This document shows, in pieces, positions 19,301-27,633 of a DNA stretch of 64,000 bases (positions are counted from its first letter, which is position 1; every line of letters starts with the position of its first letter). The notes under the pieces are model-generated. The model saw nothing but the letters and a program-made list of their open reading frames with translations. It did not search any database and was not told where the DNA came from. The position numbers were made by a program, and so were the translations under genes. Origin of the DNA: Acetobacteraceae bacterium (GTDB lineage Bacteria; Pseudomonadota; Alphaproteobacteria; Acetobacterales; Acetobacteraceae); the NCBI GenBank assembly GCA_024280945.1, contig JAMXLO010000143.1, positions 27,115-91,114 on the forward strand, given 5' to 3'.

Positions 19301-19476
19301 ATCGTCTCGGGATCTGCGCCCGGCCGCGCCGCGATCACCACAATGGTGGGGATATCCACGCTTGGCAGTGCGGAAATCGGCAGGAAGCGATAGGCCACGA
19401 TGCCGGACAACAGCAGCCCGAGCGACAGCAGGATGGTGGCGACCGGACGCGTGATGAACAGCGCGGAGAAGTGCAT
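16375..19476 (-). CDS. mdtC: RND multidrug efflux permease, MdtC-like
   Basis: ATG at 19476 gives 1033 residues, the normal RND size; a TTG at 19494 would add six. The N-terminus (FSALFITRPVATILLSLGLLL) and first loop (YRFLPISALPSVDIPTIVV) are standard. The proton-relay motif lies in SVGFVVDDAIVMIENIVRH, where the paired Asp residues sit in TM4, and the second-half repeat has GIILLMGIVKKNAIMLVDFALEAE. Twelve membrane helices and two large periplasmic loops are evident. It works with the MdtB-like subunit encoded just upstream; in MdtABC the two permeases form a heterotrimer. It is the last gene of the four-gene efflux operon. Confidence 0.9.
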   Translation of the reverse strand: MHFSALFITRPVATILLSLGLLLSGIVAYRFLPISALPSVDIPTIVVIAARPGADPETMANSVAAPLERRLGEIAGVTEITSTSSIGNSSIVVQFDIDRNIDGAARDVQAAINAAITDLPSDLPTRPYYRKFNPADAPIMTIALSSDTLTTAQIYDAADTILAQRLSQAEGVSQVTVNGAEKPAVRVRLDPGRLAAAGLAAQDVYSTIKGANVLQPTGSIQGPTRAESIGINGQMSQAQDYAPLVLKAGNGAILRLSDVATVINGVANTRLAAWNGKQPAILLTITKQAGANVIETVDRIKELLPQLMQWLPANIDLTVISDRTTTIRASVADVQYTLMITIALVLLVVLLFMRRLIPTLAAAVTVPLSICGTLAGMWFMGYMLDNFSLMALTISVGFVVDDAIVMIENIVRHRERGLDSLRAAMIGSRQIGFTVISISISLVAVFIPLIFMGGIMGRLFHEFAMTMAMAIAVSAVVSLTLTPMICGQYLRGDLRTPPRNRLLASLDAGLERSFQAAQRFYAITLGWALEHRVFMLLVTIATIVLTVRLYTVLPKGFLPLQDTGILIGSTQASPDISFQAMEERQRAAVDVILADPAVAAVGSNVGVAAGWSSLNRGFLTVSLKPLAERRASSEAVIARLREPLEKVAGVQTTLFSAQDLRGGGRQGGAQFQYAIVTQDINELRRWALALQDKLRATPGIADVTSDQDRAGPQVNVVIDRDAAARLGVNTAAIDNALNNAYSQRQISTIYAQRNQYKVVLEVDPKLQTDPSLLDRIYVGASNGSQVPLSTVAHFERGTAPLAVRHQGQFPAATLSFNLAPGMSLGNAEKAVEDATRELRMPEDVRTEFAGNARFMQQSLATQPLLIAAALISIYIVLGVLYESLLHPLTIISTLPSAGVGALLALLITGNDLSIMGMIGIILLMGIVKKNAIMLVDFALEAERQLGLSPEQAIHEACLERFRPIMMTTLAALLGAVPLAVAFGTGSELRQPLGISIIGGLIVSQMLTLYTTPVVYLALERLAGKRPPIVVPAE

Positions 19477-19495
19477 CAGTGGCCGCGGCGACAAT

Positions 19496-19582
19496 CGTCA
19501 TCCCGGGCGGCGAAGCCGACCCGGGATCCAGTGAGGCCGCAACTGGATCCCGGATCGACGCTCCGCGCCGTCCGGGATGACG
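19496..19582. repeat. Intergenic inverted repeat with CGTCATCCCGG ends
   Basis: An imperfect palindrome: CGTCATCCCGG at one end and CCGGGATGACG at the other, with GGATCCAG and CTGGATCC inside. It lies between the two RND permease genes. The same end and core motifs recur at 31595-31677. This is a common kind of alphaproteobacterial REP-like element and would fold into a long RNA stem within the operon transcript. Confidence 0.75.
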
Positions 19583-19597
19583 TAAAGGAGCGCGGCA

Positions 19598-22500
19598 TCA
19601 CTCCGCCGGCTCCAGTCGCGCGCGCCCCTGCGAGAAACGCTGCCGCAGCCGCTCGAACGCCAGATAGATCGCCGGCGTGGTGTAGAGTGTCAGGAACTGG
19701 CTCAGCAGCAGTCCGCCGATGATCGTGATGCCAAGCGGCGAACGCAGCTCCGATCCCGCACCGCGCTCCAGAACCAGCGGCAGCGCCCCGAGCAGTGCCG
19801 CCATCGTGGTCATCATGATCGGCCGGAAGCGCAGCAGGCACGCTTCGCGGATCGCCTCCAACGGTGATGCGCCGCGTGTGCGTTCGGCTTCGATGGCGAA
19901 ATCCACCATCATGATCGCGTTCTTTTTCACGATGCCCATCAGCAGCACGATGCCGACCAGCGCCACCAGCGACAGATCCATGCCGCACAGCATCAGCGCC
20001 AGCAGCGCACCGATCCCGGCGGATGGCAGCGTGGACAGAATGGTGACCGGGTGGATCCAGCTCTCGTACAGCACGCCAAGCACGATGTAGATCACCACCA
20101 GCGCGGCCAGGATCAGCCACGGTTCCGCGCTGAGCGATTTCTGAAACTCGGCCGCATCGCCCGCATAGCTGCCGGAAATCGTCTCCGGCATCCCGATCTC
20201 CTTCTCTGCCGCGGCGATCGCCCGCACGGCATTGCTCAGCGAGTATCCTGGCGCCAGATCGAAGCTCAGCGTCACCGCGGGGAATTGCTCCTGGTGCGTC
20301 ACCACCAGTGGTGCCACCGTTCGCGTGACCGTGGCGATCTCGGACAATGGAACCTGAACGTCATTGGAGCCGGGCACACGCAGCAGGCGCAGGAAGTTTG
20401 GATCGGCCTGCCACGCCGGGGTGGCTTCCAGCACCACCCGGTACTGGTTGGCCTGGCCGAAGATGGTGGAGATCTGCCGCTGGCCGAACGAGTCGTACAA
20501 CGTATCCTGGATCGCCTGCATCGAAACGCCGAGACGCAGAGCGGCGTCGCGATCCACGTTGATGTACGTTCGGAAACCATCGTTCTGCTGGTCGGTGGCG
20601 ACGTTCATCAACGCCGGCTCCTCCGACAGCCGCTTCAGCAGCTTCGGGCCCCAAAGCGCCAGCTCGGCGGGATCGGTATCGACCAGCGTGTACTGAAACT
20701 GCGTACGGCTGATGCGCGTGCCGATCTGAATGTCCTGCACCGGCTGGAAGAACGCGGTGATACCCGGGATGCCCGCGATCGCCTGCTGCATGCGAGCGAT
20801 GACCAACGATACGGCATCGCGTTCGCGGATCGGCTTCAAGGCGATCGTCAACCGACCCGTGTTCGGTGTGGCGTTGATTGTGCCAGCCCCGACGAACGAT
20901 ACCACCCCACTGACGGCGGGATCGCGCTCGACGATCTGCGCCACCTTGGTCTGCAGTTCGACGAGGCGCGGGATAGAGGTGTTCTGCGCGGCCTCGGTCA
21001 CCGCGACCAGCACGCCGGTGTCCTGCTGCGGCAGGAAGCCCTTGGGCACCACGGCGTAGAGCCCGATCGTGCCGACCAGGGTGGCGACGCTGACCACCAG
21101 TACCAAGGGCTGATGCCGGAAGGTCCAATCCAGGCTGCGTCGATAGCCGGTCAGCAGCGCGTTGAAACCAGCCTCGCTGATGCGCGCGATGCGGCCCGGA
21201 TGTTGGTCGCTTGCCGGTCGCAGAATCTGGCCGCACATCATCGGCGTCAGGGTGAGCGAAATGACCGCGGAGACGATCACTGCGACCGACAGGGTGACGG
21301 AGAACTCCGAGAACAACCGCCCGACCACACCGCCCATGAACAGCAGCGGAATGAACACCGCGATCAGCGACACGGTGAGCGAGATGATGGTGAAGCCGAT
21401 CTGTGCCGCGCCGCGATAGGCCGCGGCAAGAGGATGCATACCCTGCTCGATATAGCGAACGATGTTCTCGATCATCACGATCGCATCGTCGACGACAAAC
21501 CCGGTCGCAATCGTCAGTGCCATCAAGGAAAGGTTGTCTATGGCGTAGCCAAGTTGCTGCATGACGCCAAACGTGCCGACCAGCGACAGCGGCAGCGCGA
21601 TCGCCGGGATGAACGTGGCGCGCGGCGAGCGCAGGAACAGAAAAATCACTGCCACGACCAGCAGCACCGACATGATCAGGGTGATCTGCACATCCCGCAC
21701 CGATGCGCGGATCGTCTCGGTGCGATCGGTGACGATGGTGAGCCTGATGCCGGACGGAATGGCCGCCTGCAATCGTGGCAGCGCCTGTTTCACCAGTTGC
21801 ACCGTCTGCACGATGTTGGCGCCCGGCTGGCGCTGGATATCGAGCACGGCCGCCGGCTGATCCTTGTACCAGGCGGCGACGCGGTCGTTCTCCACGCCCG
21901 CGATCACGTCGCCCACATCGGACAGCCGCACCGCCGCGCTGTTGCGCCAGGCGATCACCAGATTGCGGTAAGCCGAGGCATCGACCAGCTGGTCGTTGGC
22001 TCCCAGCGCGAAGGCCAGCCGCGAGCCGTCGAAGCCGCCCTTGGCACCGTTGACATTGGCGTTGGCGACCGCCGTGCGCACGTCCTCCATCGAGATGCCA
22101 TAGGCGGCGAGACGCGCCGGATCGACGCGCACGCGCACCGCCGGACGCAAGCCGCCCTGCACGGTGACGCGCCCGACGCCGGTGATCTCGGATAGTTTCG
22201 GCTGCAACAACGTGTCGGCGGCATCGCTCACCACGTCGATCGGCAGGGAATCGGATGTCAGCGCGAGCGTCAGGATTGGCGCGTCCGCCGGATTCACCTT
22301 GGCGTAGACCGGCGGATAGGGAAGGTTGGCCGGCAAAGTTCCGGCGGCGGCATTGATCGCCGCCTGCACGTCCTGTGCAGCCGAATCCATGCTGCGGTTC
22401 AGATTGAACTGCAGGGTGATCTGGCTGGTCCGCTCAGAACTTTGCGAGGTCATGGTGACCAGGCCGGGGATCTGTCCGAACTGGCGTTCCAAGGAGGCGG

Positions 22501-22690
22501 TGATCAGAGTCTCGATCGTCTCCGGGCTGGCGCCTGGCAGCTGGGTGGTCACCAGTATGGTGGGGAAGTCGACTTCGGGCAGCGCCGAGACCGGCAATGC
22601 GCGATAGCCCAGTGCGCCGGCAAGCAATATGGCGATTGCCAGCAGCCAGGTCGCAATCGGCCGGGCGATGAACGGGGCGGAGATGCTCAT
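19598..22690 (-). CDS. mdtB: RND multidrug efflux permease, MdtB-like
   Basis: ATG at 22690 gives 1030 residues beginning MSISAPFIARPIATWLLAIA; a GTG seven codons upstream is less likely. Hallmarks are YRALPVSALPEVDFPTILVTTQLPGASPETIETL, the TM4 proton-relay segment TGFVVDDAIVMIENIVRYIEQG, and GIVLLMGIVKKNAIMMVDFAIEAERTRG in the second half. Residues around DRDAALRLGVSMQAIQDTLYDSFGQRQISTIF match the MdtB/MdtC subgroup of hydrophobe efflux pumps. The product is an inner-membrane proton/drug antiporter subunit. It lies between the adaptor gene and the MdtC-like gene, as in E. coli mdtABC. Confidence 0.9.
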   Translation of the reverse strand: MSISAPFIARPIATWLLAIAILLAGALGYRALPVSALPEVDFPTILVTTQLPGASPETIETLITASLERQFGQIPGLVTMTSQSSERTSQITLQFNLNRSMDSAAQDVQAAINAAAGTLPANLPYPPVYAKVNPADAPILTLALTSDSLPIDVVSDAADTLLQPKLSEITGVGRVTVQGGLRPAVRVRVDPARLAAYGISMEDVRTAVANANVNGAKGGFDGSRLAFALGANDQLVDASAYRNLVIAWRNSAAVRLSDVGDVIAGVENDRVAAWYKDQPAAVLDIQRQPGANIVQTVQLVKQALPRLQAAIPSGIRLTIVTDRTETIRASVRDVQITLIMSVLLVVAVIFLFLRSPRATFIPAIALPLSLVGTFGVMQQLGYAIDNLSLMALTIATGFVVDDAIVMIENIVRYIEQGMHPLAAAYRGAAQIGFTIISLTVSLIAVFIPLLFMGGVVGRLFSEFSVTLSVAVIVSAVISLTLTPMMCGQILRPASDQHPGRIARISEAGFNALLTGYRRSLDWTFRHQPLVLVVSVATLVGTIGLYAVVPKGFLPQQDTGVLVAVTEAAQNTSIPRLVELQTKVAQIVERDPAVSGVVSFVGAGTINATPNTGRLTIALKPIRERDAVSLVIARMQQAIAGIPGITAFFQPVQDIQIGTRISRTQFQYTLVDTDPAELALWGPKLLKRLSEEPALMNVATDQQNDGFRTYINVDRDAALRLGVSMQAIQDTLYDSFGQRQISTIFGQANQYRVVLEATPAWQADPNFLRLLRVPGSNDVQVPLSEIATVTRTVAPLVVTHQEQFPAVTLSFDLAPGYSLSNAVRAIAAAEKEIGMPETISGSYAGDAAEFQKSLSAEPWLILAALVVIYIVLGVLYESWIHPVTILSTLPSAGIGALLALMLCGMDLSLVALVGIVLLMGIVKKNAIMMVDFAIEAERTRGASPLEAIREACLLRFRPIMMTTMAALLGALPLVLERGAGSELRSPLGITIIGGLLLSQFLTLYTTPAIYLAFERLRQRFSQGRARLEPAE

Positions 22691-22710
22691 CGGGATGGCA
22701 ACACACAGCA

Positions 22711-22773
22711 CCCCCCCTCCCCTTGCGGGAGGAGCCTGCCCCGGACTTGATCCGGGGAGGCGGGGGGAGGGGG
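22711..22773. repeat. GC-rich palindromic repeat (CCCCCTCCCCTTGCGGGAGG type), copy 1
   Basis: Runs CCCCCTCCCC (22713-22722) and GGGGGGAGGGGG (22762-22773) pair around an inner perfect stem, CCCCGGA at 22739-22745 with TCCGGGG at 22751-22757. The left part recurs almost exactly at 29699-29736. It lies between the adaptor and permease genes of the efflux operon. Confidence 0.75.
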
Positions 22774-22785
22774 TCTACCCACCGT

Positions 22786-24048
22786 TCACCCTGGCGCCCC
22801 GGCCTGGCGACGTCTGGTCCCGGGTGCCGTCGGCTGATCGGTGGTGGGTGAGCGGCCCGGAGCCACCGGCTGCACGATCGTCACCTTGCTGGTCTCGTTC
22901 AGGCGCGATGCCCCATCCACCACGACCGTGTCGCCGGGCTTCACGCCCTCGCTGATGATGCTCGCCTGCTCGTCCTCGTGCCCGACCCTGACGTCGCGAC
23001 GCGTCACCGAATTGTCCGGATTGACCACGTAGACAAAGGTGCTGCGCGGCCCACGCTGCACCGCGGCCGGCGGCACCACCACGGCATCCTTCGCGGTGTC
23101 CACCTGCACGCGTGCGCCGACGAAGGCGCCAGGCCACAGCCGATGCTCGGGATTCGCAAATGTCGCCTTCAGCTTGATCGTGCCGGTGGTCGGATCGACC
23201 TGATTGTCCAGCACCGTCAGCGTGCCGGTGTCCAGCAATCCCGCCCGACCGCTGACTGTGCCTTGCGGAAAGGCAAGCACCTTCGCCGGTCCCTGGCTCA
23301 TCGCCTTCGCCACCTGCGCCAGGGTCTGCTGCGGTAGCGTGAACACCACCGAGATCGGCTGCAACTGCGTGATCACGACAAGGCCGGTCGTATCTGACGC
23401 ATGCACGATATTTCCTGGGTCAACCTGGCGCATGCCGGTGCGACCGTCGAGCGGCGAGGTGATCGTGGTGTAGCTGAGTTGCGTGCGCGCGTTGTCGATC
23501 TGCGCCTGGTCCTGCCTGACAAGGGCTTCGTTCTGCGCCACCTGAGCACGCGCCGTATCGGCCTGCTGCGCAGATGTGTAATTGTTGGCAGCAAGCTTGG
23601 TGTAGCGCGCAAGGTCGAGCCGCGCGTTCGCCAGCATCGCCTCGTCCTGCGCCTTCTTCGCCACTGCCTGATCGTAGGCCGCCTGATAGGTCCGCGGATC
23701 GATCTGCGCCAGCACGTCGCCCTTCTTCACGTCCTGCCCCTCGGTGAAGTTCACCGAGATCAGCGGCCCGTCCACCATGAGCTTCACGGTGACCATGTTG
23801 AACGCCTGCACGGTGCCCAGCGCATCGAGGAAGATGGGCACGTCCTTCTGCTCGGCCGACGCGACGAGGACAGGAATCGGTTCGTTGGCGTTGCGATTCC
23901 GCGCCGCCTGCCTGGTGCTGTCCGCGGGCCAGAACCAGATCGCGTAGCCGATCCCGGCAAGCACCAACGCACACAGCACAGCCATCAGCCATCGGCGGGT
24001 CCGTGGCCGCGTCACGACATCGGCAGGTTCGCGGGTCAGGGCATCCAT
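22786..24048 (-). CDS. mdtA: RND efflux periplasmic adaptor (membrane fusion protein), MdtA-like
   Basis: ATG at 24048 gives 420 residues; a longer in-frame extension is not supported. A signal anchor (WLMAVLCALVLAGIGYAIWFW) is followed by the adaptor core: the PVLVASAEQKDVPIFLDALGTVQAFN beta-barrel/lipoyl entry, a coiled-coil hairpin at about residues 120-185 rich in Ala, Gln and Asp, the second lipoyl half (TTITSPLDGRTGMRQVDPGNIVH), and a C-terminal membrane-proximal domain ending in a Pro/Thr tail. It links the inner-membrane permeases to the outer-membrane channel. It is separated from the upstream outer-membrane factor gene by 219 bp that carry a palindromic element. Confidence 0.9.
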   Translation of the reverse strand: MDALTREPADVVTRPRTRRWLMAVLCALVLAGIGYAIWFWPADSTRQAARNRNANEPIPVLVASAEQKDVPIFLDALGTVQAFNMVTVKLMVDGPLISVNFTEGQDVKKGDVLAQIDPRTYQAAYDQAVAKKAQDEAMLANARLDLARYTKLAANNYTSAQQADTARAQVAQNEALVRQDQAQIDNARTQLSYTTITSPLDGRTGMRQVDPGNIVHASDTTGLVVITQLQPISVVFTLPQQTLAQVAKAMSQGPAKVLAFPQGTVSGRAGLLDTGTLTVLDNQVDPTTGTIKLKATFANPEHRLWPGAFVGARVQVDTAKDAVVVPPAAVQRGPRSTFVYVVNPDNSVTRRDVRVGHEDEQASIISEGVKPGDTVVVDGASRLNETSKVTIVQPVAPGRSPTTDQPTAPGTRRRQAGAPG

Positions 24049-24149
24049 ATCATATCTCGGCTCGTGTCCCGATACGAAAGTTCGTCGCATTCTGGATCGG
24101 CACCCCACGAATTTTCGAATCGAAAAGGACACGAGCAAAACCAGGGCTA

Positions 24150-24226
24150 CTAGTGTGGTACTCGGTTCCGAAGTCCGCTATCGCGGCGGCTTCAAACTGT
24201 GGCGGACTTCGGAACCACCACACTAG
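24150..24226. repeat. 77-bp MITE-like palindrome (CTAGTGTGGT ends)
   Basis: CTAGTGTGGT at 24150-24159 is the exact inverse of ACCACACTAG at 24217-24226. Inside, GGTTCCGAAGTCCG (24164-24177) is the exact inverse of CGGACTTCGGAACC (24203-24216). Related arms occur at 32286-32309, 63764-63792 and 63806-63880. Ends built on CTAG suggest a TA target duplication, as made by IS630/Tc1-mariner elements, but no transposase is present here. Confidence 0.85.
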
Positions 24227-24267
24227 CGAAGCGCGATATCGTGACGAGATTGCGGTCTGCCAACGTA

Positions 24268-25779
24268 TCACCGCACGTTTCCCCCGACGGGAAGCGCAAA
24301 GCCACCGGGTACCGTCCCCGGTCGCAGGCCGGGAAACTGGTCCTCGATCGGTCCCGTTGGCTCGATCCAGCCACCTCCGAGCGCCTTGTAGACGCTCAGC
24401 AACGCCTGGAATCGCGCCAGCCGCACCTGGTACAGGGTATCCTGCGCCGTGAACAACGTGGTCTCGGCCTGCAGCACGGTGGTCACATCGACCGTGCCGG
24501 CCTGCATCTGGGCCCGTGCTATGTCGGCGGCGCGTTGCGCCGTCTCCACCGCCCGGCGCTGCAGCGCCTCCTGCTCGGTCGCGAGGCGCCAGGCGGTCAG
24601 GCCATTCTCGACATCGGTAAGCGCCTGCACGACTGCCTTGCGATAGTCGGCCAGCAGTTCGTCGTAGCGTCCCTTGCTCTGTTCCAGTTGGCCGCGCAAC
24701 ACGCCCGCATCGAACAGCGGCTGAGTGAGGCCGGCCGCGAGGGCGATCGCAGTACCTCCCGGCGTGAACAGCGTGCTCAGCGCCGCGTTGGCAAAGCCGT
24801 ATGATCCGGTCAGTTGGACGGCAGGAAAGAACGCAGCGCGCGCCAGCTTGATATCGAAATTCGCTGCCACGAGCTGTGCCTCGGCCGCCGCTACGTCCGG
24901 ACGGCGCTGCAACAGGGCGGATGGCAGACCGGGCGCCACCGGCGGCAGTGCCAATGCATCGAGTGAGCCTGGCCGCACGGTGACCGCCTCCGGCGGCCGC
25001 CCGATCAGGATGCCCAGCCCAATCAGTTCCTGTTCCATTTGGCTCCGCAGTCCCGGCACCACCGCACGCTCTTGCGCAACCAGCGACTCCTGCTGTGCGA
25101 CATCGAGGGCGCTCGCGGTTCCCGCATCGAGGCGCCCGCGGATTACCGCAAGCGTCTGCTCCGCGTCGGCCAGGTTGCGCTGCGCGACGACGATGCGGTC
25201 AGCCAATGCGAGCGCAGTGAACCAGGCGTTGGCGACGTTGGTGACGACGGTCAGCGCAACCACCTGCTGGTCGAACCGGCTGAACACCGCGCTCGCTTTC
25301 GCCGCCTCCACTCCGGCCCGGTTCTTGCCCCAGAAATCTGCCTCATAAGCGATATTCACCGGTGTCAGGCTGTAGCTGTGGATGTCGATCGTCGAGGTGG
25401 TGTTGCCGCTGCGCGTGCCGCCGGTGAAGCCGGCGCGCGTGATGCCGGTCTGCCGCCAACTCGCATTTGCGGTCGCGTCCACCGTCGGCAGCATGGACGC
25501 TCCGGCAATGCGCACCTGCGCGTCGGCCTGTCGGATGCGAGCGATCGCCGCCTCGATGTCGAAGTTCTGTGCCCGCGCCTGTTCGATGAGCGAGTCGAGT
25601 TCGGCAGACTTGAAGCCGCGCCACCAATCCTCCGAAGGCCAGGCCTCGGTTGCGGTCGTCTCCGTTGCCCGGAACTGGACCGGCATTTCAAGTTGCGGTC
25701 GCACATAGTCGGGGCCGAGATCACAGGCGGATAGCAAGGCAGCGCAGCACAGGCCACCGAGCCTGATAACGTGGCTCAT
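24268..25779 (-). CDS. RND outer-membrane channel lipoprotein (NodT/OprM family)
   Basis: 503 residues with a lipoprotein signal: LLSAC places the lipidated Cys at residue 19, followed by DLGPDYVRP, the classic opening of OprM/NodT channels. Two homologous halves of outer-membrane-efflux helices follow (about 70-270 and 275-470), with IEAAIARIRQADAQVRIAGASMLPTV in the first and RRPDVAAAEAQLVAANFDIKLARAAFFP in the second. It should trimerise into the TolC-like exit duct for the MdtABC-type pump encoded next. It is the first gene of the operon. E. coli mdtABC uses TolC encoded elsewhere, so the dedicated channel is a difference. Confidence 0.88.
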   Translation of the reverse strand: MSHVIRLGGLCCAALLSACDLGPDYVRPQLEMPVQFRATETTATEAWPSEDWWRGFKSAELDSLIEQARAQNFDIEAAIARIRQADAQVRIAGASMLPTVDATANASWRQTGITRAGFTGGTRSGNTTSTIDIHSYSLTPVNIAYEADFWGKNRAGVEAAKASAVFSRFDQQVVALTVVTNVANAWFTALALADRIVVAQRNLADAEQTLAVIRGRLDAGTASALDVAQQESLVAQERAVVPGLRSQMEQELIGLGILIGRPPEAVTVRPGSLDALALPPVAPGLPSALLQRRPDVAAAEAQLVAANFDIKLARAAFFPAVQLTGSYGFANAALSTLFTPGGTAIALAAGLTQPLFDAGVLRGQLEQSKGRYDELLADYRKAVVQALTDVENGLTAWRLATEQEALQRRAVETAQRAADIARAQMQAGTVDVTTVLQAETTLFTAQDTLYQVRLARFQALLSVYKALGGGWIEPTGPIEDQFPGLRPGTVPGGFALPVGGNVR

Positions 25780-25920
25780 GGCAGGGTCGCCGCCAGGTTC
25801 GCCTCGCGGGCATCGAACATCGCTTGGTCACTAGCACGGTCCGCGGTCTGTGCCATTTGCGTGTAACGGCGGTATGTCGGGACCGTGTCGATAGCTCTCC
25901 CGCCGGCAAGGCCCTCTTGG

Positions 25921-26778
25921 TCAGCGCGCCGCGGCGAGGATGCGCTGTGCCAGCTTCCAGTGCGGACGGTCGATCATTTTGCCGTCGAGCGCGAACACGC
26001 CGGAGTCCGGGTTGGCGGTGAAGGCGGCATTCACCCGCTCTGCCCAGCGGACCTGTTCGGGCGGCGGCGTGAATGTCGCGTTGACGATATCGATCTGTGC
26101 CGGATGGATCAGGATCTTGCCGGCAAATCCATCGGCCGCGGCCGCCTCGGCCTCCCGCCGCAGCCCAACCGGGTCGCTGTGGTCCGGATAAGGCGTGTCG
26201 ATGGCCGGCACGCCAAGCGCCCCCGCGGCGATCAGCACCTGCGCGCGAGCCAGCACGACGGGCGCCGGATAAGACCCATCCGGATGACGCGGCGAAATAC
26301 CAAGATCGGCCGATAGATCTTCGGCACCGAAACAAATACCCACCAAGCGCGAGGCAACCGCTGCGTATTGACCCAGCATGAACACCGAGCCGGCGGTTTC
26401 CGTCACGATGGCAAAGACGCCGATGCTGCCGATCGGCGCACCGGCGGCGGCCTCGAGCGCCTCGAGATGGTGGTTCAGTGCGAGCAGATCGTCAGGACCA
26501 CTGCACTTCGGCAGCGCGATCGCCCGCGGCCGGGCGGGGACGACCGCGGCGAGATCTTGCAGATACCAAGGCGTGCCACTCGGGTTTACGCGGACGATCA
26601 GATCACGCTCAGGATGCGCACGCACCACCTCGGGCACCATGGCCCTGGCGGTCGGCTTTGCAGGTGCCGCGACGGAGTCCTCCAGATCCAGAATGATCGC
26701 ATCGGCAGCCGAAGCGATGGCCTTGGTCATTTTGCGTTCTGAGTCGCCAGGGGCGAACAACGGGCTGCGCAACCGCAT
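25921..26778 (-). CDS. CitE-like HpcH/HpaI-family lyase (citrate lyase beta subunit-like)
   Basis: ATG at 26778 gives 285 residues: MRLRSPLFAPGDSERKM is the typical CitE-like beginning, and the longer TTG extension is unlikely. Motifs: ADAIILDLEDSV (Glu of the metal site), VRVNPSGTPW, LPKCSGPDDL, AIVTETAGSVFMLGQYA (metal-binding Glu) and CFGAEDLSADLG (metal-binding Asp). Stand-alone CitE-like proteins cleave or form CoA esters such as (S)-citramalyl-CoA, malyl-CoA or beta-methylmalyl-CoA; which applies here cannot be told. It is divergent from the branched-chain-type ABC operon, separated by 102 bp, so the two may share regulation. Confidence 0.82.
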   Translation of the reverse strand: MRLRSPLFAPGDSERKMTKAIASAADAIILDLEDSVAAPAKPTARAMVPEVVRAHPERDLIVRVNPSGTPWYLQDLAAVVPARPRAIALPKCSGPDDLLALNHHLEALEAAAGAPIGSIGVFAIVTETAGSVFMLGQYAAVASRLVGICFGAEDLSADLGISPRHPDGSYPAPVVLARAQVLIAAGALGVPAIDTPYPDHSDPVGLRREAEAAAADGFAGKILIHPAQIDIVNATFTPPPEQVRWAERVNAAFTANPDSGVFALDGKMIDRPHWKLAQRILAAAR

Positions 26779-26880
26779 GCGACTGTCCTCGTTTCGTGAG
26801 ACTGGCAATCTTGCGCCCCCGTCGGCGATATGCAATCAGCCCCGCCACAGGGAGCATTGGCTGGAAGGGAACGCCCAGGG

Positions 26881-27633
26881 GTGAGTGACTCCATCCTGGA
26901 GACTGTCGATCTGACGCGCGAGTTTGGCGGCTTCGTCGCGGTGGATGGCGTGGCTCTGACCGTTCGGGCTGGCACCATTCACGCCCTGATCGGCCCCAAT
27001 GGCGCCGGCAAGACCACCTGCTTCAACCTGCTGACGGCATTCCTGCCGCCGACCCGCGGCACGATCCGCTTCAAGGGCCGAAACATCACCGGCATGCGCC
27101 CCGCGCACGTGGCGCGGCTCGGGCTGGTGCGCAGCTTCCAGATCTCGGCGGTATTTCCGCATCTGACGGCACTCGAGAACGTGCGCCTGGCACTGCAGCG
27201 CGCGCGCGGCGCCAGTTTCGATTTCTGGCGCTCCGAGAAAGTGCTGCAGGTCTACGAGGACAGGGCGCGCGAACTGTTGTTCGATGTCGGACTGACCGGG
27301 GAAGCGGATACCGTGGTGACGCAACTGCCGTACGGGCAGAAGCGCGCACTGGAGATCGCCACGACACTCGCACTCGATCCCGAGGTCATGCTGCTGGACG
27401 AACCGACCGCCGGCATGGGGCACGGCGATGTGGAACGGATCGTGGAACTCATCCGACGCGTCCGCGGGGGCCGCACTATCCTGATGGTCGAGCACAACCT
27501 CTCGGTTGTGGAAGGCCTCTGCGATATCATTACCGTGCTGACACGCGGCCGCGTGCTCGCGGAAGGCGATTACGCCTCGGTGTCGCGCAACCCGGACGTG
27601 ATCGCTGCCTATCTGGGAACGCCGCATGCTTAA
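26881..27633 (+). CDS. livG: Branched-chain amino acid-type ABC transporter ATPase, LivG-like
   Basis: GTG at 26881 (preceded by GGAAGGGA) gives 250 residues; an ATG at 26830 would add 17 and is less likely because it runs into the divergent promoter region. Walker A GPNGAGKTTCFNLLT, Q-loop region RSFQISAVFPHLTALENV, and Walker B VMLLDEPTAGMG are clear. The signature loop is LPYGQKRALEIATTLA rather than LSGGQ, as is usual in LivG. It forms a heterodimer with the LivF-like protein encoded next, whose ATG overlaps this gene's stop by eight bases. Confidence 0.88.
   Translation: MSDSILETVDLTREFGGFVAVDGVALTVRAGTIHALIGPNGAGKTTCFNLLTAFLPPTRGTIRFKGRNITGMRPAHVARLGLVRSFQISAVFPHLTALENVRLALQRARGASFDFWRSEKVLQVYEDRARELLFDVGLTGEADTVVTQLPYGQKRALEIATTLALDPEVMLLDEPTAGMGHGDVERIVELIRRVRGGRTILMVEHNLSVVEGLCDIITVLTRGRVLAEGDYASVSRNPDVIAAYLGTPHA

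Noticed and set aside
20051..22195. 714-codon open frame on the plus strand opposite the MdtB-like gene
   Set aside because: It is antisense to a complete RND permease, is rich in Arg, His and Gln as expected of a GC-rich shadow frame, and has no family features.
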